Shown here piece by piece: positions 55,207-64,000 of a DNA stretch of 64,000 nucleotides. The DNA comes from Providencia rettgeri (GTDB lineage: Bacteria; Pseudomonadota; Gammaproteobacteria; Enterobacterales; Enterobacteriaceae). Made by a program: the position numbers and the translations under genes. Positions within the stretch are counted from its first letter, which is position 1; the number at the start of each line of letters is the position of its first letter. The stretch is taken from assembly GCF_041075285.1 (NCBI RefSeq), contig NZ_CP163512.1:1612001-1676000 (forward strand). Direction: 5' to 3'. The notes below the pieces were generated by a model. That model was not told the origin of the DNA and made no database searches. It saw nothing but the letters and a program-made list of their open reading frames with translations.

Positions 55207-57312
55207 ATGGCAATGCATCGTCGGTCTTCATTAGCGTTACTTATTTTTTCACCTTTTTCGATGGCATCTTTAGGTAACGTGTCTAACGTGTCTGATGTCA
55301 TCGTAGTTAATTCTACTATGCCAAACCAACAAGCAATGACCTCCTCATCAATATCTATCAATAAGGAAATGATGGAGTCACAAGGTAGCTTAAACTTAGC
55401 GGATGTTTTGCAAAATACCCCTGGCATTCAGCTACGTTATGGTGGTCAAGGTGTTCCACAATTAGATATTCGTGGATATAAATCACGCCATATCACATTC
55501 TTAATTAATGGTGTCCCGCAAAATAATGCGTGGAACAGTCAGTTTGACCCTCAGTTGATCCCAATAGAACAAATTGAACGAGTTGATATTGTCAAGGGTG
55601 GAGCTGGTTCCTTGTTGTATGGCGCAGGCGGTTTTGGCGGTGTGATCAATGTGATTACCCATGGGCAATACATCCCCAAAACTAGAGGATCGTTAGGTGC
55701 AGGTAATGGTGAACATTATAATTTAAGTGGAAGTACCTCAGGTGTAACAGAGAGCTTTGGATATAGAGCTAGTTACGTTTTAGATAGCCGTAATGGTTTC
55801 CCTATGTCTAGCCACTTTGAGCCCACCAGCCAACAAGGAAAAGGATTAAGAGAAAATAGTGATAATAAAAGCCATTCAATATCTACATCGTTAAGTTGGC
55901 AAGCGACTGAACTCACTCAGCTTGGGCTTAATATCAATTACCATCGTGACACTTGGGGTGTCCCAGATAAATTAAATCGTGGCGGTAACGGCAGTGGAAA
56001 TGGCAGTGGAAACGGCAGTGGAAACGGCAGTGGAAACGGCAGTGGAAACGGCAGTGGAAACGGCAGTGGAAACGGCAGTGGAAACGGCAGTGGAAACGGT
56101 AATGGAAACGGTAATGGAAACGGCAATAGCGGTGGGAAAAACACTGGAAGTAAAGTGGTAAGTAAAACCCCAACCGCAACCAATAATACTGCTAAACAAA
56201 GTGATAAATATCAGCGTGTTCACCCTTCTGAACATTATGATATTCAAACCACATTTGATACACAATTAACCGATACCAACACATTACGTGGTTATACGTG
56301 GTACTCACGAGAAGCCCGAGATACCCATTATAAACATAACAGGTTTTCTGAAGATCAACATACTGTTAGCCAAAGTTATGGTGGTAATTTGCAGTGGGTG
56401 TATTCACAAGAAAGTCATACTGTTACCAATGGAGTACGTATTTTTCAAGACAGTTGGCGCTGTAATGGCGAATGCGGTACAGAAAACCAACGCCGTACAA
56501 TTGATCAGCAAGAATGGGTTATGGAATATCAATATCAGCCCGTAAACACGAGTGGGATAGCCGTTGGCGGTGGCCTATATCATAATAACCCTGCTAAAAG
56601 TGTTGATTATGCAGGGCAAATTTCGGCTTTTTGGTATCCAACTGAAAACACACGATTATACAGCTCAGCATCACATCGTGTCCGTTATCCTGATCTGCGA
56701 CAATTATACGAAACGGAGTTTGGCTATTCATCCTTAAAACCTGAGACCGCCAATTACTATGAAATTGGTCTAGAACAGCTGATCTTAACCGATTTGCAAT
56801 TTCACTTAAGTTTATATTCCAGTGATATCTATGACTATATAGAGAAAGCGACCACCCCATCGGGTGAACGTTACGAAAACTTTGACCACTACCGCTTTCA
56901 AGGGATGGAAACGGAGGTGAGCTATTTCATCACTGAAGGTATTGATTTGAACTTTGGCTATTCTTGGTTAAAAGCGCAAAATAAAGGGAATGATAACTCA
57001 AAATCTGCATTGCAAGGCCGTCCCAAACACAGTGCTTTCATAGGATTAAATGCGGATTTACCACTCAATATGCATGCCTCTGTCCAAGCCCAATCATTTT
57101 GGGATAGCGTACAATACCAAGGCAAAACACAAACTCCCGTCAAGTTAGATAACTACCAATTAGTGGATTTCAGCTTATCCGGTATTTCACCGTGGAAACC
57201 TGTAACTTGGCAAATTACGGTCAAAAATCTCTTTGATAAAGATTACGAACAAGCTCTGTACTTCCCACGACCAGGCAGAGAATGGTTTTTCCAAGTCAAA
57301 ACTGAATTTTAA
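55207..57312 (+). CDS. TonB-dependent receptor with internal (GSGN)n tract
   Basis: 701-residue outer-membrane receptor: signal peptide, plug ('NLADVLQNTPGIQLRYGGQGVPQLDIRGY', 'VDIVKGGAGSLLYGAGGFGGVINV') and a 22-strand barrel ending 'PGREWFFQVKTEF'. Around residues 258-310 it carries a Gly/Ser/Asn tract from 12 bp DNA repeats, probably an extracellular loop. It overlaps the next gene by TAATG, so receptor and periplasmic binding protein are coupled. Inserted between pykA and lpxM. Ligand inferred to be that of the downstream TupA-like protein (oxyanion or its complex). Confidence 0.9.
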   Translation: MAMHRRSSLALLIFSPFSMASLGNVSNVSDVIVVNSTMPNQQAMTSSSISINKEMMESQGSLNLADVLQNTPGIQLRYGGQGVPQLDIRGYKSRHITFLINGVPQNNAWNSQFDPQLIPIEQIERVDIVKGGAGSLLYGAGGFGGVINVITHGQYIPKTRGSLGAGNGEHYNLSGSTSGVTESFGYRASYVLDSRNGFPMSSHFEPTSQQGKGLRENSDNKSHSISTSLSWQATELTQLGLNINYHRDTWGVPDKLNRGGNGSGNGSGNGSGNGSGNGSGNGSGNGSGNGSGNGSGNGNGNGNGNGNSGGKNTGSKVVSKTPTATNNTAKQSDKYQRVHPSEHYDIQTTFDTQLTDTNTLRGYTWYSREARDTHYKHNRFSEDQHTVSQSYGGNLQWVYSQESHTVTNGVRIFQDSWRCNGECGTENQRRTIDQQEWVMEYQYQPVNTSGIAVGGGLYHNNPAKSVDYAGQISAFWYPTENTRLYSSASHRVRYPDLRQLYETEFGYSSLKPETANYYEIGLEQLILTDLQFHLSLYSSDIYDYIEKATTPSGERYENFDHYRFQGMETEVSYFITEGIDLNFGYSWLKAQNKGNDNSKSALQGRPKHSAFIGLNADLPLNMHASVQAQSFWDSVQYQGKTQTPVKLDNYQLVDFSLSGISPWKPVTWQITVKNLFDKDYEQALYFPRPGREWFFQVKTEF
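55990..56121 (+). repeat. 12 bp in-frame minisatellite in the receptor gene
   Basis: Nine units of GGCAGTGGAAAC (first with a final T) coding Gly-Ser-Gly-Asn, followed by two variant units GGTAATGGAAAC coding Gly-Asn-Gly-Asn. Copy-number change by slippage keeps the frame and alters only loop length. Confidence 0.95.
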
Positions 57313-58184
57313 TGGAAATGCTCATGTTAAGAAAAATTCAATACCCCCTATTGTTGCTGTTTTTGTTCCTATTTCTATCGCCATTAAACAGCATTGCTCA
57401 AGCAGTAAATAATAAAACAGTTCGTGTCGCAGTGATCGGTGGAATGGTTTACGCTGATTTATGGCGTGAAATAGCGCAGCGTTTTGAAAACGAAACGGGT
57501 TACCATGTTGAAGTCGTGGTGTCCGGTGAACGGCCTGAACTTAAAGAAGCGATGGTGCTTGGTCAGGTTGATTTACTCACTATGCACTCAGGTGATATTA
57601 CGACCGATTTAGTTGCTGATGGTCATGGGATCAACATGCGCCCATGGACGCGTAACGATCTGGTTATTTGGGGACCAAGTTCCGATCCAGCTGGGATCAG
57701 AGGCATGAAAGATGGTGCTGCAGCTTTAGCCAAAATAGCCCATACTCAATCAGCATGGATAGACTTTCAAGGTATCGGCCCGCGTGAAATGGCACACAAT
57801 TTGTGGCGCAAAGCAGGTATTAAACCTGTTGGTGATTGGGTGTTAAAAGATGATTTACGTGGTGGACGTGATTTACTACAACAAGTAGCTGATCGTAATG
57901 CGTACATTATTACCGGACGCATGCCTGTCTATGTTGGAAAATGGCAGGCTACCGATAAAATGGCCATTCTTGTCGACCAAGACCCATTAATGCGTAGACC
58001 GTATATTGTCATGGAAACCAATCCAATACGTCACCCTAATGTGAATTACCATGGGGCAAAAGCCCTTGCAGATTTTTTATTAAGTGAAAAAATTCAAACT
58101 TTTTTAGCACACTATGATGGTGTTGTGAAAGATGGCAGACCGCTATTCTACCCTGTGTGGCCTTATGATGTGGCAAATAACTAA
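57312..58184 (+). CDS. TupA-like periplasmic substrate-binding protein
   Basis: 290-residue secreted protein (hydrophobic signal peptide ending SIAQA) of the PBP-like family that includes tungstate-binding TupA. Landmarks are 'FENETGYHVEVVVSG', 'GQVDLLTMHSGDITTDLVADGHGINMRPWTRNDLVIWGPSSDPAGI' and 'GPREMAHNLWRKAGI'. The usual N-terminal TTTSTxDSG oxyanion loop is replaced (AVIGGMVYADL), so ligand may differ. No permease or ATPase gene follows. Several Met codons near the start; the first is coupled to the receptor stop. Confidence 0.85.
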   Translation: MEMLMLRKIQYPLLLLFLFLFLSPLNSIAQAVNNKTVRVAVIGGMVYADLWREIAQRFENETGYHVEVVVSGERPELKEAMVLGQVDLLTMHSGDITTDLVADGHGINMRPWTRNDLVIWGPSSDPAGIRGMKDGAAALAKIAHTQSAWIDFQGIGPREMAHNLWRKAGIKPVGDWVLKDDLRGGRDLLQQVADRNAYIITGRMPVYVGKWQATDKMAILVDQDPLMRRPYIVMETNPIRHPNVNYHGAKALADFLLSEKIQTFLAHYDGVVKDGRPLFYPVWPYDVANN

Positions 58185-58192
58185 ATGAGATA

Positions 58193-58220
58193 TAAAGGCA
58201 GCTATCATTTGCTGCCTTTA
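58193..58220. terminator. terminator between the binding-protein gene and lpxM
   Basis: Ten-base stem TAAAGGCAGC / GCTGCCTTTA with an eight-base loop, 9 bp after the stop. Confidence 0.75.
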
Positions 58221-58327
58221 TCACACCCACACACTGACTTTCGTTGCCATTTTGCGTAAACATCACTGTTTAGCCCGAAAAACCACCACCTTAACGTAAT
58301 GGTCTCAATTGCAACTTATATATCGAA

Positions 58328-59302
58328 TTATCGATACAGATCCTTACGTTGGTAAGGCTCTATCTCCCCTTCTTTGCGGGTTTTCAATAACTTTAAAATC
58401 CATGTGTATTGCTCTAGGTTTGGTGAGACGAGGTATTCAAGCTCTTCATTCATCCTACGAGCAATATATTCGTCATCTTTTCCATCAATATCATCCATTG
58501 GCTGACGAATATAAATGTGTAACTGGTGTGTTTTATGATCATATACAGGAAATAGTGGCACAATTTTGGCTTTGCATACTTTCATCAAACGCCCAATCGC
58601 TGGGAGCGTTGCTTTGTAAGTTGCAAAGAAATCGACAAACTCACTGTGTTCCTCACCATGATCTTGGTCTGGAAGATAAAACCCCCAATAGCCTTGCCTA
58701 ACTGACGCGATAAACGGCTTAATTCCCGCTTCCCTAGAGTGCAAACGCCCGCCAAAATGGTAGCGAGCTTTATTCCACAAATAATCTGCAACCGGGTTCT
58801 TCTGATGGTGGAACATCGCCGCCATTTGCTGACCTTTGGCAGCTAACAGCATGGCAGGGGCATCCACAGCCCACCCATGTGGTACCATAAAAATGACATT
58901 TTCTTGCTGTTCTGCTAAGCGCTGAATAATTTCTTCATTATGCCAATGTGTACGCGATAACGTTTTATTTGCTCCTCGTAAGCACAACTCCGCCAACATG
59001 ACAAAAGATTGTGGTGCTGTTTCAAACATTCGGTCAACTAAATCTTCTCTTTGTTCCTCGGTATATTCAGGGAAACAATAAAGTAAGTTAATTTTCGCAC
59101 GGCGACGAGCGCTTTTTGCTATTCGACCAACCCATTTTCCTATCTTTGCCAACATGGGATCGCGAACTTTAACGGGCACATAGGCAAGCCCTGCAAATAC
59201 AGCCGCACCCAACCAAACACCCCAATATTTTGGCAATAGATATGAACGATGAAATGTCGGCACATAGCCTTTTTTATTATCTGTATCTCTATCTTTATTC
59301 AT
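58328..59302 (-). CDS. lpxM: lipid A acyltransferase LpxM (MsbB)
   Basis: 324-residue late acyltransferase adding the final (myristoyl-type) secondary acyl chain to Kdo2-lipid A at the inner membrane. One N-terminal helix, catalytic HxxxxD as 'PHGWAVDAPAM' near residue 140, and 'GFYLPDQDHG'. Synteny pykA-lpxM-mepM is that of E. coli apart from the inserted pair. Confidence 0.95.
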   Translation of the reverse strand: MNKDRDTDNKKGYVPTFHRSYLLPKYWGVWLGAAVFAGLAYVPVKVRDPMLAKIGKWVGRIAKSARRRAKINLLYCFPEYTEEQREDLVDRMFETAPQSFVMLAELCLRGANKTLSRTHWHNEEIIQRLAEQQENVIFMVPHGWAVDAPAMLLAAKGQQMAAMFHHQKNPVADYLWNKARYHFGGRLHSREAGIKPFIASVRQGYWGFYLPDQDHGEEHSEFVDFFATYKATLPAIGRLMKVCKAKIVPLFPVYDHKTHQLHIYIRQPMDDIDGKDDEYIARRMNEELEYLVSPNLEQYTWILKLLKTRKEGEIEPYQRKDLYR

Positions 59303-59375
59303 ACTGCACTCAAGTGAATAATGACTAATTTTCTATAGCTTAGCATAATGATTAATGAAAGCATTTCAAAAAAAA

Positions 59376-59397
59376 TGGCAGATACAAGTACCTGCCA
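59376..59397 (-). terminator. terminator after mepM
   Basis: TGGCAGaTAC / GTAcCTGCCA stem; on the minus strand it is followed by eight T. It separates mepM from lpxM. Confidence 0.85.
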
Positions 59398-59417
59398 CTG
59401 ATGAAAAAAGAAAAAAA

Positions 59418-60758
59418 TTATTGCAACTTCAGTTGAGGTTTAGTTTCTTTGACTAGCGCTAAGTATTCTTTACGCTCTTTCCCTGTTAACCCACCTGAAC
59501 TTGGTAATTTCGCTGTCAACGGGTTGACGGCTTGCTGATTGACCCACATTTCAAAATGCAAGTGCGGCCCAGTAGAACGCCCTGTATTCCCCGATAATGC
59601 AATGCGGTCACCACGCTTAACTTTCTGACCCGGCTTAACCAATAATTGGCGTAAATGCATATATCGAGTCGTATATTGGCGACCATGACGAATGGCGATA
59701 AAATTCCCTGCCGCACCACTGTATTTCGCCACAATGACTTCACCGTCACCGACAGCTAAAACAGGGGTGCCAACTGGCATCGCAAAATCAACACCTTTAT
59801 GTGGTGCAACACGTCCCGTCACCGGGTTGACACGACGCGGATTAAATTGGGAGGAGACTCTAAATTGTTTAGCAGTAGGAAAACGTAAGAAACCGCGCTC
59901 TAAACCATTACCTTCACTGTCATAATAGCGGCCATCTTCTGCACGAAACGCATAATAACTTTTACCATTAGTTTGTAGACGGACCCCAATAAGCTGGCTT
60001 TGCTCACTTCGTCCATTAAGCATCTCACGACTCATCAATACACTAAACTTATCGCCTTTTTTCAATTTACGAAAATCAACCTGCCATTGTAAGGCTTTAA
60101 TCACTTCACGACCTTCGCTACGCGTTAAGCCCGCTTTGCTGGTACTTTGAGCAAAAGAACCATCAACGGTGCCTTTTAAAACACTGTTGGTCCATTCGCC
60201 CGTACGAATTTGCTTAACCTCTTCGAATTTATTTGTTGTGCCTACACGGTTAAATACCCGAGTTTCACGGCGATTGACTTCCCAAGTTAACGATTCTAAC
60301 TCGCCATGCTCAGTCAATGACCAATTTAGCGTTTGGCCAATTTTTAAGTTTCTTAATGACTTATGTTGATTAGAGAGTGTCGCAACATCCCCAGCGTCAA
60401 TACCAAACTGAGTTAAAATCGACGTTAAATTATCACCACTTGCTACAACGTATTCATGGGCTAACGGTGTTGTTTCTCCACCTGCATCATCCGCTTCGGC
60501 TTCGGTATCAGCAACACCTTCATCAGGTAGTTGGTCACTACTGTCTTGAATAATATCGTCAGTTGCATCCGTTGGGGTTAATAACGCGAGGGGGATGATG
60601 GTATCAGGCATACCATCATTTTCAGACGTGGTTGGAACATGGACTGGCCGCCAAATTGCGACGGCCACGGTAGCAACTGTCAGTGTACTTAACACGATTC
60701 TGTGAGTTCTAGACAGGCTACCATATACCTGAGCCAGACCTTTGGCCATTTGCTGCAC
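59418..60758 (-). CDS. mepM: murein DD-endopeptidase MepM
   Basis: 446-residue periplasmic M23 metallopeptidase that cuts D-Ala-mDAP cross-links during wall growth. N-terminal membrane anchor (about 20-38), LysM-like domain ('YVVASGDNLTSILTQFGID'), and peptidase domain with zinc ligands in 'HKGVDFAMPVGTPV' and 'GPHLHFEMW'. Upstream neighbour znuA. Confidence 0.96.
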   Translation of the reverse strand: MQQMAKGLAQVYGSLSRTHRIVLSTLTVATVAVAIWRPVHVPTTSENDGMPDTIIPLALLTPTDATDDIIQDSSDQLPDEGVADTEAEADDAGGETTPLAHEYVVASGDNLTSILTQFGIDAGDVATLSNQHKSLRNLKIGQTLNWSLTEHGELESLTWEVNRRETRVFNRVGTTNKFEEVKQIRTGEWTNSVLKGTVDGSFAQSTSKAGLTRSEGREVIKALQWQVDFRKLKKGDKFSVLMSREMLNGRSEQSQLIGVRLQTNGKSYYAFRAEDGRYYDSEGNGLERGFLRFPTAKQFRVSSQFNPRRVNPVTGRVAPHKGVDFAMPVGTPVLAVGDGEVIVAKYSGAAGNFIAIRHGRQYTTRYMHLRQLLVKPGQKVKRGDRIALSGNTGRSTGPHLHFEMWVNQQAVNPLTAKLPSSGGLTGKERKEYLALVKETKPQLKLQ

Positions 60759-60778
60759 TTAAACAATTCCTTCTATTT

Positions 60779-61738
60779 TTAATTCAGGCAGCTGGCGTAT
60801 TGTTCCGACAATTGAGTCAAAAACTGCATGTAGCTATCTGGTCCAAGAGCCAGCCCAATTCCGAGTGGGTCGAGAGTCCCCATTTTGACTCCCGTATTTC
60901 GCGCTACACTTTCAATCACAGCAGGCCTGAATTGTGGCTCAGCAAAAACACATTGTGCTTTATGCTCAACCAGTTGTGTTCGTATTTGATGTAATTTCTG
61001 CGCACCAGGCTGTATTTCTGGGTTTATCGTAAAATGCCCCAAAGGAGCGAGTTGATAGTGTTTTTCAAAGTAGCCGTAAGCGTCGTGAAAAACAAAATAG
61101 CCCTTGTTTCTAGCTGGCTGTAAAATATTAGCAATTTTTTGATCATTTTGCGTCATATTTTCTCTGAATTTACGAAGGTTTACGTCTAGCTTATCTTTTT
61201 GGTCAGGATAAAGCTCTACTAAACGATCATGAATGTCCTGTGCAGCGAAATTTGCAATTTCTGGGGATAACCAGATGTGCATATTATACTCACCATGATG
61301 ATGATGTTCGTGATCCCCGTCATGATTAGCTTCATCAGCATGTTCGTGGTCATCTTCATCTTCGTGAGACTCTGCCATAAGCAATGCTTTGATGTTTGCC
61401 TGCTCAGCGAGCGCCAGACGTTTATTCTGAGGTAACGTATTGATAGGCTTCTGTAAAAACATTTCTAAATCAGGTCCAACCCACACAAATAAATCTGCTT
61501 GTTTAATTTTTTTCAAATCAGAGGGCTTTAATGCATAATCATGGGGTGAAGCGCCATCTGGCAGTAAAACTTGTGTGTCTGTCACACCATCAGCAATACC
61601 CGAGGCAATAAACGCCAATGGGCGAATTGATGTTACCACATCTGCACTTGATGTAGATACCAATGTTGCACTTAAAACGGAGGTTGCCAGTGCCCCGAAA
61701 AGAAATTTGCGGGCAATGTATTTTGATTTATGTATCAT
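60779..61738 (-). CDS. znuA: zinc ABC transporter substrate-binding protein ZnuA
   Basis: About 319-residue periplasmic cluster A-I zinc-binding protein: signal peptide (ending TSSA|D), 'PDGASPHDYALKPSDLKKI' with a zinc-ligand His, the His/Asp-rich loop (HEDEDDHEHADEANHDGDHEHHHHGEY, residues about 124-150), 'NMHIWLSPEIA' and 'FVFHDAYGYFEK'. ATG 61738 (MIHKSKY) gives a normal signal peptide; earlier ATG 61786 overlaps the Zur box. Divergent from znuCB. Confidence 0.96.
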   Translation of the reverse strand: MIHKSKYIARKFLFGALATSVLSATLVSTSSADVVTSIRPLAFIASGIADGVTDTQVLLPDGASPHDYALKPSDLKKIKQADLFVWVGPDLEMFLQKPINTLPQNKRLALAEQANIKALLMAESHEDEDDHEHADEANHDGDHEHHHHGEYNMHIWLSPEIANFAAQDIHDRLVELYPDQKDKLDVNLRKFRENMTQNDQKIANILQPARNKGYFVFHDAYGYFEKHYQLAPLGHFTINPEIQPGAQKLHQIRTQLVEHKAQCVFAEPQFRPAVIESVARNTGVKMGTLDPLGIGLALGPDSYMQFLTQLSEQYASCLN

Positions 61739-61766
61739 AGCGGTCTTTTTCCGTGATTTTAATTTT

Positions 61767-61789
61767 GAAATGTTATAATATAACACAAC
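61767..61789. promoter_or_regulatory. Zur box in the znuA-znuC promoter
   Basis: GAAATGTTATAATATAACAC begins here and matches the enterobacterial Zur operator GAAATGTTATANTATAACAT with one difference at the end. It sits in the 76 bp divergent spacer, so zinc-loaded Zur can shut both transcripts. Confidence 0.88.
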
Positions 61790-61814
61790 ATGTTTTCTGC
61801 AAGATGTTTTTCAT

Positions 61815-62582
61815 ATGCAACCATTACTCGCTTTAAATAAAATCGCTGTTTCATTTGGTGATAAACAAGTCCTCAAAGATGTCTCCTTTGAACTTAATAA
61901 AGGCGATATTGTGACGCTTTTGGGCCCAAATGGCGCAGGAAAATCAACCATAGTTCGGGTTGTTCTGGGGCTCCTTACTCCAACGTCTGGCTCAATTTAT
62001 CGTGACTCGTCCCTTGCCATTGGTTATGTCCCGCAAAAACTGCATTTAGACACTACCCTCCCCTTGACCGTAAAGCGTTTTATGTTACTCAAGTTGGGTG
62101 TTCGGCAAGAACATTTATTACCCGCTCTTGAGCGGGTCAATGCAACCCATCTTCTAGAGCAGCCGATGCAAAAGCTTTCCGGCGGTGAAACTCAACGTGT
62201 CTTACTTGCTCGCGCGTTACTCAATAAGCCTGACCTTCTTGTTCTTGATGAGCCTGCCCAAGGCGTTGATATTACTGGGCAAGTTGCTTTGTATGATTTA
62301 ATTAACCAATTAAGAACCGAGCTTGGTTGTGCCGTACTTATGGTTTCCCACGACTTACATTTAGTCATGGCAAAAACCGATAAGGTACTGTGTATTAATG
62401 GCCATATCTGTTGCTCTGGGGCACCTGATGTGGTCTCCAACCACCCAGAATTTGTGGCGATGTTTGGCCACCGAGGTGCAGAGCAGCTCGGAGTATATCG
62501 CCACCAACATAACCACCAACATGATTTAGAAGGTAATGTGATTACTGCCCACCAACACAGCAAGGACTGCAAACATGATTGA
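61815..62582 (+). CDS. znuC: zinc ABC transporter ATP-binding protein ZnuC
   Basis: 255-residue ATPase: Walker A GPNGAGKS at 37-44, Q-loop 'YVPQK', signature LSGGE at 121-125, Walker B '[12 protein letters not shown]', H-loop 'MVSHDLH', and a His-rich C-terminus (HQHNHQHD ... [10 protein letters not shown]) typical of ZnuC. Overlaps znuB by 8 bp. Confidence 0.97.
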   Translation: MQPLLALNKIAVSFGDKQVLKDVSFELNKGDIVTLLGPNGAGKSTIVRVVLGLLTPTSGSIYRDSSLAIGYVPQKLHLDTTLPLTVKRFMLLKLGVRQEHLLPALERVNATHLLEQPMQKLSGGETQRVLLARALLNKPDLLVLDEPAQGVDITGQVALYDLINQLRTELGCAVLMVSHDLHLVMAKTDKVLCINGHICCSGAPDVVSNHPEFVAMFGHRGAEQLGVYRHQHNHQHDLEGNVITAHQHSKDCKHD

Positions 62583-63360
62583 GTTATTGTTGCCGGGTTG
62601 GATAGCCGGTATGTTACTGGCCATCGCCGCGGGACCACTCGGTTCTTTCGTTGTTTGGCGTCGTATGTCCTATTTTGGCGATACCTTAGCCCATGCCTCT
62701 TTATTAGGGGTTGCCTTTGGCTTGTTGCTGAATATTAACCCTTTTTATGCTGTTATTGCCGTTACCCTTTTACTGGCTCTAATTTTAGTTTGGCTAGAAA
62801 AACGCCCTCAACTGGCTGTTGATACCTTACTGGGGATTATGGCTCACAGCGCATTATCACTAGGATTAGTGGTCGTAAGTTTAATGGCAAACGTCCGCGT
62901 TGACCTTATGGCTTATTTGTTTGGTGATCTGCTTTCCGTTAGTTATGAAGATATTATCACAATCTTTATTGGTGTCGTTGTCGTTTGCGGGTTACTTTTT
63001 TATCGTTGGCGAGCGCTTTTATCCATTACCGTTAGTCCTGAGCTTGCCTTTGTGGATGGCATTAATATTCAACGATTACGTTTATTATTAATGTTAGTGA
63101 CAGCACTAACCATTGGTATTGCCATGAAGTTTGTTGGTGCATTAATTATTACGTCACTACTGATTATTCCGGCAGCGACTGCGCGTCGTTTTGCACGTAC
63201 CCCTGAACAGATGGCATTTGTTGCAATATTAATTGGTATGATTTCTGTTACTGGCGGCTTGGCTTTCTCCGCGTTTTATGACACGCCTGCTGGCCCTTCG
63301 GTTGTATTAGTTTCTGCTATTCTATTTGTGCTTAGCTTAACGGTTAAAGCAAAGAATTAA
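62575..63360 (+). CDS. znuB: zinc ABC transporter permease ZnuB
   Basis: 261-residue ABC-3 family inner-membrane permease with about eight helices: '[49 protein letters not shown]' and '[20 protein letters not shown]'. Translationally coupled to znuC. Confidence 0.97.
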   Translation: MIELLLPGWIAGMLLAIAAGPLGSFVVWRRMSYFGDTLAHASLLGVAFGLLLNINPFYAVIAVTLLLALILVWLEKRPQLAVDTLLGIMAHSALSLGLVVVSLMANVRVDLMAYLFGDLLSVSYEDIITIFIGVVVVCGLLFYRWRALLSITVSPELAFVDGINIQRLRLLLMLVTALTIGIAMKFVGALIITSLLIIPAATARRFARTPEQMAFVAILIGMISVTGGLAFSAFYDTPAGPSVVLVSAILFVLSLTVKAKN

Positions 63361-63391
63361 TAATTGTAACGTTAACTGGTAAGTTTATTTC

Positions 63392-63420
63392 ACGCCGTTG
63401 TTGATTTTAAGCAGCGGCGT
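63392..63420 (+). terminator. terminator of znuCB
   Basis: ACGCCG...CGGCGT stem with an imperfect inner part and a run of T directly after, 31 bp past znuB. Confidence 0.8.
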
Positions 63421-63670
63421 TTTTTATTTAATGATTTAATCGCGAATGGACTTTACCCTACTCAGATTTGAGCTGATACCCAGTGATGTAAAAGCAAAAC
63501 ATATCTTACCCCTATACCCCAATAGGTATTACGATTAAAACAGTAGATTAATCAATCATGAGTTGCTTGCTATTACACGGCAATGTTTCTCTTTCACACT
63601 GCTGGTTTTTAATGCAAACAAAGGCAATAAAACACCCCGAAAATTGATAAATGCGTTAATAAAACTGATT

Positions 63671-63749
63671 GACGCTTATTTGAATAAAATATGATGCTTA
63701 GACGCTGCCTTACAGGTTCGATTAAAGCGCGTTTCACTCTTTTGCTTGG
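63671..63749. repeat. degenerate fragment of the MITE-like repeat
   Basis: About 79 bp aligning with 34919-34995 of copy 2 (GACGcttATTTGAATaAAATAT..., GCTGCCtTACaGGtTCGATTAAA, TTTCACTC-TTTG). Both terminal inverted repeats are missing. Confidence 0.6.
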
Positions 63750-63885
63750 ACTAAATTAAGTTGTATTTCAGCAATCGAGCCTGCTCGTTTAATTCTACTC
63801 CTCGCAGCGAGAGGATACAGATATAATGGCTAAGCTTTGGCTTAATAGCACCGAACCCTTCACTTTTTATAGTACGGGTTAACGG

Positions 63886-64000
63886 CTAGATCTCTTTGGG
63901 CGTTAACCCAAAATGATGATACGCATGCGCCGTTGCCATTCGCCCTCTCGGCGTTCGCTGGATAAAACCTTGTTGGATTAAGTAAGGCTCTAAAACATCT
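63886..64000 (-). CDS. ruvB: Holliday junction helicase RuvB (partial, C-terminal end)
   Basis: The last 37 codons before the window edge read '[20 protein letters not shown]' then '[12 protein letters not shown]', the winged-helix C-terminus of RuvB almost as in E. coli. Synteny znuB|ruvB is conserved. The rest of the gene lies outside the window. Confidence 0.95.
   Translation of the reverse strand, partial: DVLEPYLIQQGFIQRTPRGRMATAHAYHHFGLTPKEI

Larger units (their letters stand above)
63361..63885. other. spacer between znuB and ruvB
   Basis: Convergent intergenic region. It holds the znuCB terminator, a worn fragment of the MITE-like repeat and several short GC-rich hairpins (e.g. CTCCTCGC around 63799). 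No ORF of note. Confidence 0.45.

Noticed and set aside
55934..56265. Minus-strand open frames with Pro-Phe, Arg-Phe-His or Val-Ser-Thr-Ala repeats
   Set aside because: They are antisense readings of the 12 bp GSGN minisatellite in the receptor gene; repeats of three-fold length keep all frames open.
57312..58184. Full tungstate ABC transporter operon
   Set aside because: Only receptor and binding protein are present; the next gene, lpxM, is convergent and no permease or ATPase lies in the window.
60779..61786. ZnuA starting at ATG 61786
   Set aside because: The first codons would overlap the Zur operator and place 16 residues before a normal signal peptide; ATG 61738 is preferred.
1..64000. 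tRNA or rRNA genes
   Set aside because: No cloverleaf with conserved T-loop (GGTTCAAATCC-type) or rRNA sequence was recognised; a tRNAscan run would be decisive.

Overview
This 64 kb window is chromosomal DNA from a low-GC enterobacterium. Conserved gene order (hrpA|azoR, ydbH-ynbE-ydbL, ldhA-hslJ, ycgN-ycgM-(mltB-like)-ycgL|minCDE, rnd-fadD-yeaY-tsaB-yoaA|yoaB, mdtJI, zwf|hexR-pykA, lpxM-mepM-znuA|znuCB-ruvB), AT-rich spacers, an MrpJ-type regulator beside a fimbrial operon and a hemophilin-type haem locus all point to the Morganellaceae, most likely Providencia. The genus is inferred from gene content and was not tested by a search.

Layout: 1-8.5 kb is core: RNA helicase HrpA (partial), azoreductase, the YdbH-YnbE-YdbL envelope lipid-bridge genes, D-lactate dehydrogenase, HslJ and glutaredoxin 2. 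8.5-20.5 kb is accessory: a palindromic-ended dispersed repeat (MITE-like), a DJ-1/PfpI protein, an MrpJ-like regulator, chaperone-usher fimbrial operon 1 (subunit-chaperone-usher-adhesin), a 1.5 kb AT-rich spacer, then small lipoproteins and very small membrane ORFs and an SDR oxidoreductase. 20.5-25 kb is the ycg/min division block.

25-31.3 kb is the most notable region: an apparent haem-acquisition locus encoding a cysteine-free secreted beta-barrel hemophore (hemophilin type), its Slam / type XI secretion outer-membrane protein, a large TonB-dependent receptor and a dedicated TonB. A Fur-like box lies upstream and hairpins separate several of the genes. The proposed flow is: hemophore exported through Slam, haem captured outside, haem handed to the receptor, import powered by the local TonB.

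31.5-39.3 kb is core again (RNase D with a likely UUG start, FadD, Slp-family lipoprotein, TsaB, YoaA, RidA-like YoaB). 39.4-48.2 kb is a rearranged accessory segment: a truncated polyol-type MFS permease, then a second chaperone-usher operon (subunit-usher-chaperone-adhesin-minor subunit) bracketed by about 307 bp direct repeats made of the 3' end of a broken FGGY sugar kinase, then a 1.07 kb array of 128 bp tandem repeats running up to the 3' end of mdtI. 48.2-55 kb holds mdtJI, pdxK, zwf, hexR and pykA. Between pykA and lpxM, where E. coli has nothing comparable, sit a TonB-dependent receptor with an in-frame 12 bp (GSGN) minisatellite and an overlapping TupA-like periplasmic binding protein. 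The window ends with lpxM, mepM, the Zur-controlled znuA/znuCB zinc importer and the 3' end of ruvB.
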